From positions 101,106-165,105 of the forward strand of contig CAWDOR010000036.1 in the NCBI GenBank assembly GCA_963804045.1: 64,000 nucleotides of DNA, written 5' to 3'. A model generated the notes under the pieces. That model searched no databases. It saw only the letters and a program-made list of their open reading frames with translations, and was not told where the DNA came from. This DNA comes from Rhodoblastus sp963804045. GTDB lineage: Bacteria; Pseudomonadota; Alphaproteobacteria; Rhizobiales; Beijerinckiaceae. Shown here piece after piece: positions 60,154 to 64,000 of the stretch; the first letter of the stretch is position 1; every line of letters starts with the position of its first letter. A program made the translations under genes and the position numbers.

Positions 60154-61243
60154 TCAATCCTTGCGCCAGACGAACAGCGAGGACAGAGCGAAATTCCACA
60201 CCGAGCCCATGAGCACGCCGGCGAGCGCGTCCACGGCGACCACGGGATAGATGTGGTTGAGCCAGTCGGCGACGCCGACATTGGCCACCGCGCCAATGGC
60301 GCAGACCGCGTAGAAATAGATCAGGCCGCGCAGCAGCGGCCAAAAGCCCCTGATCTTGGCGTCGCGATAGGTGATCTCGTTGTTGATGAAAAAATTCGAG
60401 CTCATGGCGACGATCACGGCGATGCTTTGCGCCAGGGTGAAACTGACGCCGGGAAGGGCCAGGGCCGCGTAGAGCGTGGCCATGTGGATCAGCACGCCGC
60501 TGGCGCCGACCAGGCCGAAGAAGATGAAGCGCACGGGGATGCGCCCGCCGCTGGCCTTGTTGAGCATCAGTCCGAGGAAATCCAGGCCGACCTTGATGTC
60601 GAATTTCAATTCGCCGGCCAGGCGCTCGCGGAATGTATAGCCCACTTCCTCAATCCTCAGTTTTTTATGCGCGGAAGCGACCAGATCCGCGAGAAATCTT
60701 GAAGCCGGCGGGGGTCAGATCGCCAGCGCAATCCTCAATGATGTCGCGCTTGAGCATGAAAAAGCCGCTCATCAGATCGTTGAAATCGGCCTTGAGCGCC
60801 TTTTTCGCCATTTGCGTGGCGAATCGGCTGATGGCGGCGCGGCGCGCGGAAAAACCCTCCTCGGCCGAGCCGCCGTCGACCAGGCGGCTGCCGACCACGA
60901 GATCGGCGCCGGAGCGAATTTTTTCCAGCATTTGCGGCAGGATTTTTTCGTCATGCTGGAGATCGCCGTCCATCACCGCCACCACCGGCGCGGCGGAGGC
61001 CAGCATGCCCTCGATGCAGGCGCCGGCGAGACCGCGACGGTTGACGCGGCGAATGCAGCGCACCCGGCCGTCCTCCTGGGCGATCTGCTTGGCGAGCCGC
61101 GCTGTGCCGTCGGGCGAATTGTCGTCCACCACGATCATTTCCCAGGCGACGCCGTTGAGCGCCGCGTCGACGCGGCGGATCAGCTCGCGCAGATTGCCGC
61201 TTTCATTGAAGGTGGGAATGACGAGGGAGAGTTCGGCGGTCAA
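60154..61243 (-). pseudogene. GT2 dolichol-phosphate-mannose-synthase-like / GtrA fusion, split by one extra base
   Basis: The first ORF (61243-60665, 192 residues) is a family 2 glycosyltransferase: LSLVIPTFNESGNLRELIRR, VVDDNSPDGT, VAVMDGDLQHDE, GFFMLKRDIIED, breaking after LTPAGFKI. The second ORF (60645-60154) starts inside the end of that domain (GYTFRERLAGELKFDIKVGL) and continues as GtrA (FGLVGASGVLIHMATLYAAL, MSSNFFINNEITYRD). Removing one A of 60694-60696 restores FKILADLVASAHKKLRIEEV and fuses both into one protein of about 360 residues. It makes and flips a polyprenyl-phosphate sugar. Confidence 0.85.
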
Positions 61244-61395
61244 GGGATGGGCTTCCGGGGGGGCATGTTTTTTCGACTCCGAACTCTGCTAGCTGCATTA
61301 CGCCCGCCAGTCCAGCCAGCCGCTGCGCCGCCGCGAGCAGACGCGCCGCGTCGTCGCGCAATTCGGGGCTGGAGTGCGGAGAGGAGATTTGTCTG

Positions 61396-62958
61396 TTGGA
61401 CGCCAGCATGGATCGAATTCCGTCGTCAGATCGAACGGTCGCCGGATTGCCCGGCAGGCCGGAAAGCCGTCTTGCGGCGCTGATCCTTGCGGCTCTGGCG
61501 TTAAGATTCCTTTTCGCGGCCTCGCTCGGCCTGGGCATGGACGAGGCCTATACGGTCGCCACCAGCCGCACGCTGGCGCTCAGCGGCTTCGATCATCCGC
61601 CCATGGCCTGGTGGCTTGTCCATGCAGCCGGCGGTTTTCTTGGGCAAAGCGATCTGGCGCTGCGGTCGCCCTTCATCCTGCTGTCGGCGTTAACCAATAT
61701 TCTGATTTTCCTGCTGGGACGCCGCCTTTTCGGGGCCGAGGCCGGCTTCTGGGCGTCATTCGCCCTGTGCATGGCGCCGGTGCTGGGACTGGTCGACGCC
61801 TGCTCGATTCTGCCCGACGCGCCGCTGCTGCCGGCGCTGCTTGGCGGCGCCTGGGCCTTGTCCCATGTGTTTTTCGACGAGGCGGAGTTGCGGGCGCCGC
61901 TGTGGTGGCTGCTGGCTGGGCTTTTCGCCGGCCTGGCGCTGCTGGCCAAATATCACGGCGTCTTTCTGCTGGCGGGCGCCGGCCTGTTCATGCTCCTGAG
62001 CCCGCGCCAGCGCCGCTGGTTTTTCACCCCCTGGCCCTATCTGGCCGCGGCGCTCGCCCTGGCGATGTTCGCGCCGGCGCTGATCTGGAACGCGCAGCAC
62101 GGCTGGGTGTCCTTTCTGTTCCAGGGGGCGCGCACCGGCGAGCCGCGCTTTCGTCCCGGCGCGCCCTTCGCCTTGCTGGGCATGCAGGCGCTGTTCCTGC
62201 TGCCCTGGGTGTTCGTTCCGGCGCTTGCCCTGTTCATCCGCGCTTTTCGACGCGGCGTCGCGGATGAGCGCGGTTTGCTGCTCGCCTGTCTCGCCGCCGG
62301 CCCGATCGTGTTGTTCACCCTGCCGGCGTTGTGGTCGGAGCACAGGCTGCTGCCGCATTGGGCGGCGCCGGGCTATTTGCTGCTGCTGCCGCTGCTTGGC
62401 CGCGAAATCGCCGAGAAATTTCCCCTGGCGCAGTGGATGCGGCGGGCGGTGGCGGGCGCCGCCGGCTTTGTCGTCTTCGCCACGGTTTCGATCGCCATTC
62501 TGCCGCATGAGCGGGTAAAGGCTTTCAGCGGCCCAGCCTATCCCTTCAAGGAGACGCTGGACTGGACCGATTTCCGCCGCGAATTTTACGCCAGAGGGCT
62601 GGCCGGGGACAAGAATTTCGTCGTGGCCTCGCGCTGGTTCGAGGCCGGCAAGCTCGACGCGGCGCTCGGCGGGGCTTTTCCGGTGCTCTGCCTCTCCGAC
62701 GATCCGCGCGGCTTTGGCGTCACCCGCGACCCCGAGGCCTTCGTCGGCCGCGACGCGATCCTGGTCGGGCGCTATATGACGCTGGAACAGGCCAATATTC
62801 TCTACGAGGATTTTTTCGACTCCATCGAGCCGCTGCCGCCCATCTCGATCGCCGCCAATGGCGCCGAGGTCTTCGCGCTGAATGTCTACAGGGCGAAAAA
62901 CTTCCACGATCCCGCGCCGGAATTTGTACTCGGCCTGTCAGGCGCGCGCCGTCCATAA
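61396..62958 (+). CDS. ArnT-like GT39-family glycosyltransferase
   Basis: 520 residues from a TTG at 61396 behind GAGGAG; the ATG at 61408 is an alternative. Multi-helix membrane protein with the periplasmic-loop acidic motif GLGMDEAYTVATSRTLAL and HPPMAWWLVHA, as in ArnT/PMT family enzymes using polyprenyl-phosphate sugars. It is divergent from the GT2-GtrA gene, which could supply its donor. Its 3' end overlaps the convergent hydrolase gene by 21 bp. The acceptor is unknown. Confidence 0.88.
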   Translation: MDASMDRIPSSDRTVAGLPGRPESRLAALILAALALRFLFAASLGLGMDEAYTVATSRTLALSGFDHPPMAWWLVHAAGGFLGQSDLALRSPFILLSALTNILIFLLGRRLFGAEAGFWASFALCMAPVLGLVDACSILPDAPLLPALLGGAWALSHVFFDEAELRAPLWWLLAGLFAGLALLAKYHGVFLLAGAGLFMLLSPRQRRWFFTPWPYLAAALALAMFAPALIWNAQHGWVSFLFQGARTGEPRFRPGAPFALLGMQALFLLPWVFVPALALFIRAFRRGVADERGLLLACLAAGPIVLFTLPALWSEHRLLPHWAAPGYLLLLPLLGREIAEKFPLAQWMRRAVAGAAGFVVFATVSIAILPHERVKAFSGPAYPFKETLDWTDFRREFYARGLAGDKNFVVASRWFEAGKLDAALGGAFPVLCLSDDPRGFGVTRDPEAFVGRDAILVGRYMTLEQANILYEDFFDSIEPLPPISIAANGAEVFALNVYRAKNFHDPAPEFVLGLSGARRP

Positions 62959-63747
62959 CGCACTGTGATCGGCCAGCCAGGCTTTCGCGCGCGTGTCGTC
63001 GCCGCGCCGGCTTGGGTGAAAATCCCGGCCGAAATAGGAGAGCCAGCCGGGGGCGAGCGCGCGGAAAAAGCCGTCGCGGCCCAGCAGGAACTTCAGGCCG
63101 CGCCGCCAGCTTGTCAGCGACAGCAGGTCGCCGCTGCTGTGCAGATTGTGCAGCGTCTGGATCGAGACATCGAAGACAAACACGAGGCTGATATAAGCGA
63201 ACCAAAGCACGCGCCGCCAGTAGCCGCCGTCCAGCGCGCAATAAACGTCGAAGGCGACCGCCTTGTGCTCGCATTCCTCCGCCGCATGCCAGAGCCAGAG
63301 CTGGCGCAGATTTTCCGGCGCGCCGTCAAGCCATTGCAAATGGGAGAAGAGAATGTCGCCCATCAGCGCGGTAAAATGCTCATAGGCCAGGGTCGTCGCG
63401 AGATTGTCGCGCAGCGAGACACGGGCGCTGGCGCGCACCCGCCACAACAGGATTTTCTCGATGACGAATGTCAGCCCGGCGGCGGTCAGCCGGGCGTTCA
63501 TCTCGCGATGCAGCGTGGTGTGAATCGCCTCCTGGGCGATGAATTTCTCCACTTCCTCGCGCAGGGCGGGATCGCGCAGCTCCGGCAGGGCGGCGCGCAC
63601 AGAGTCGATGAAGAATTTTTCGCCAATCGGAAATGTCAGCGAAAAAGCGTTCATCAACTGGCTACGAAAGGCCTCGCCGGGAATCCAGTCGAGCGGAAAC
63701 TCGGACTCGCGCAGGCGGAAATTAGGAATGCGGACGGTCAGGGTCAT
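62938..63747 (-). CDS. Metal-dependent hydrolase (PF10118-like)
   Basis: 269 residues from the ATG at 63747, AGGA upstream. Conserved His/Glu motifs: EKFIAQEAIHTTLHREMNAR, YEHFTALMGDI, WLWHAAEECEHKAVAFDVY, which supply metal ligands in a helical fold. The substrate is unknown. It is divergent from a TetR regulator 78 bp away, which probably controls it. Confidence 0.88.
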   Translation of the reverse strand: MTLTVRIPNFRLRESEFPLDWIPGEAFRSQLMNAFSLTFPIGEKFFIDSVRAALPELRDPALREEVEKFIAQEAIHTTLHREMNARLTAAGLTFVIEKILLWRVRASARVSLRDNLATTLAYEHFTALMGDILFSHLQWLDGAPENLRQLWLWHAAEECEHKAVAFDVYCALDGGYWRRVLWFAYISLVFVFDVSIQTLHNLHSSGDLLSLTSWRRGLKFLLGRDGFFRALAPGWLSYFGRDFHPSRRGDDTRAKAWLADHSALWTARA

Positions 63748-63825
63748 GGGGCAATCCTGGCTGGACGCGAGCAGAATAATGAGCAAAGCTCATCTTCCCT
63801 ACTCGCATTTGTTCCGGCGGCGGCG

Positions 63826-64000
63826 ATGAGCGATGAAGACGCTGAAATCCTGCGTAAAAAGCCGAAACAGGCGCGCGCGCGCAAAACCATTGCGACGATT
63901 TTCGAAGCTGCCGCTCAGATTCTCCAGCGCGAGGGCGAGGCGGCGCTGACCACCAATCGCGTGGCGGAAAGGGCAGGCTTTTCCATCGGCACGCTTTATA
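63826..64000 (+). CDS. TetR-family transcriptional regulator (N-terminus only)
   Basis: 58 residues visible to the window end, starting MSDEDAEILRKKPKQARARK. The helix-turn-helix KTIATIFEAAAQILQREGEA and TTNRVAERAGFSIGTLY is TetR-type. It likely represses the divergent hydrolase gene, and possibly itself. Confidence 0.9.
   Translation, partial: MSDEDAEILRKKPKQARARKTIATIFEAAAQILQREGEAALTTNRVAERAGFSIGTLY

Noticed and set aside
60665..61243. Stand-alone 192-residue glycosyltransferase
   Set aside because: It ends in nonsense after FKI, and the correct continuation lies in the next frame; treated as the first half of the GT2-GtrA fusion.

Overview
The window is GC-rich alphaproteobacterial chromosome, most likely from the Hyphomicrobiales (Rhizobiales). 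The gene order rplU-rpmA-GNAT-obgE-proB-proA-nadD-rsfS-rlmH, the NasT/NasS nitrate regulators, a PPi-type phosphofructokinase and several alphaproteobacterial families of unknown function (DUF2093, DUF2336, DUF2380-like, DUF3422) support this. A Methylocystaceae/Beijerinckiaceae-type methylotroph is plausible but is inference only.

Layout. (1) 1-10298, minus strand: an assimilatory nitrate/nitrite block. Transcription runs nasT-nasS, then a leader with a candidate ANTAR hairpin, then nirB-nirD-nasA-narK and a PP2C/Ser-Thr-kinase fusion cut by the window edge. NasS/NasT would sense nitrate and relieve attenuation, NarK imports nitrate, NasA reduces it to nitrite and NirBD makes ammonium. (2) 10678-19848: an island of about 9.2 kb bounded by an 11-nt direct repeat that overlaps the 3' end of tRNA-Ser(CGA). 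It holds a P4-type integrase, an AlpA-like regulator, a DUF3102 protein, a D5/P4-type primase-helicase with iteron-like repeats behind it, a serine resolvase with a res-like site, an AT-rich AIPR-family (abortive phage resistance) gene with a nuclease-like N-terminus, and a small lipoprotein. No capsid or packaging genes are seen, so it looks like a phage-satellite or integrative element carrying a defence gene. (3) 19841-28831: tRNA-Ser and the ribosomal protein/obgE/proline/NAD/ribosome-maturation run, interrupted by a TadG-like gene between proB and proA and by an opposite-strand DUF2380-like secreted protein. (4) 29061-36365: HWE histidine kinase, polyprenyl diphosphate synthase, a tRNA methyltransferase-like protein and glyQS. 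(5) 36470-44054: the Pho regulon (phoB, phoU, pstBACS with a three-repeat PHO box; phoR separated by a DUF2336 gene). (6) 44085-64000: mixed housekeeping and envelope genes. These include carA, a PPi-PFK, a kinase-Usp fusion, rpsU, rsmD, an RluB-like pseudouridine synthase with a long low-complexity tail, tadA, an orphan modA, a GT2-GtrA/ArnT-like glycosylation pair, and a metal-dependent hydrolase divergent from a TetR regulator.

Sequence quality. At least four genes (nasT, the integrase, rpmA and the GT2-GtrA fusion) are broken by single-base indels, and a glycine-rich secreted protein carries two that cancel out. rpmA is a core ribosomal gene, so most of these are probably sequencing or assembly errors rather than true pseudogenes.
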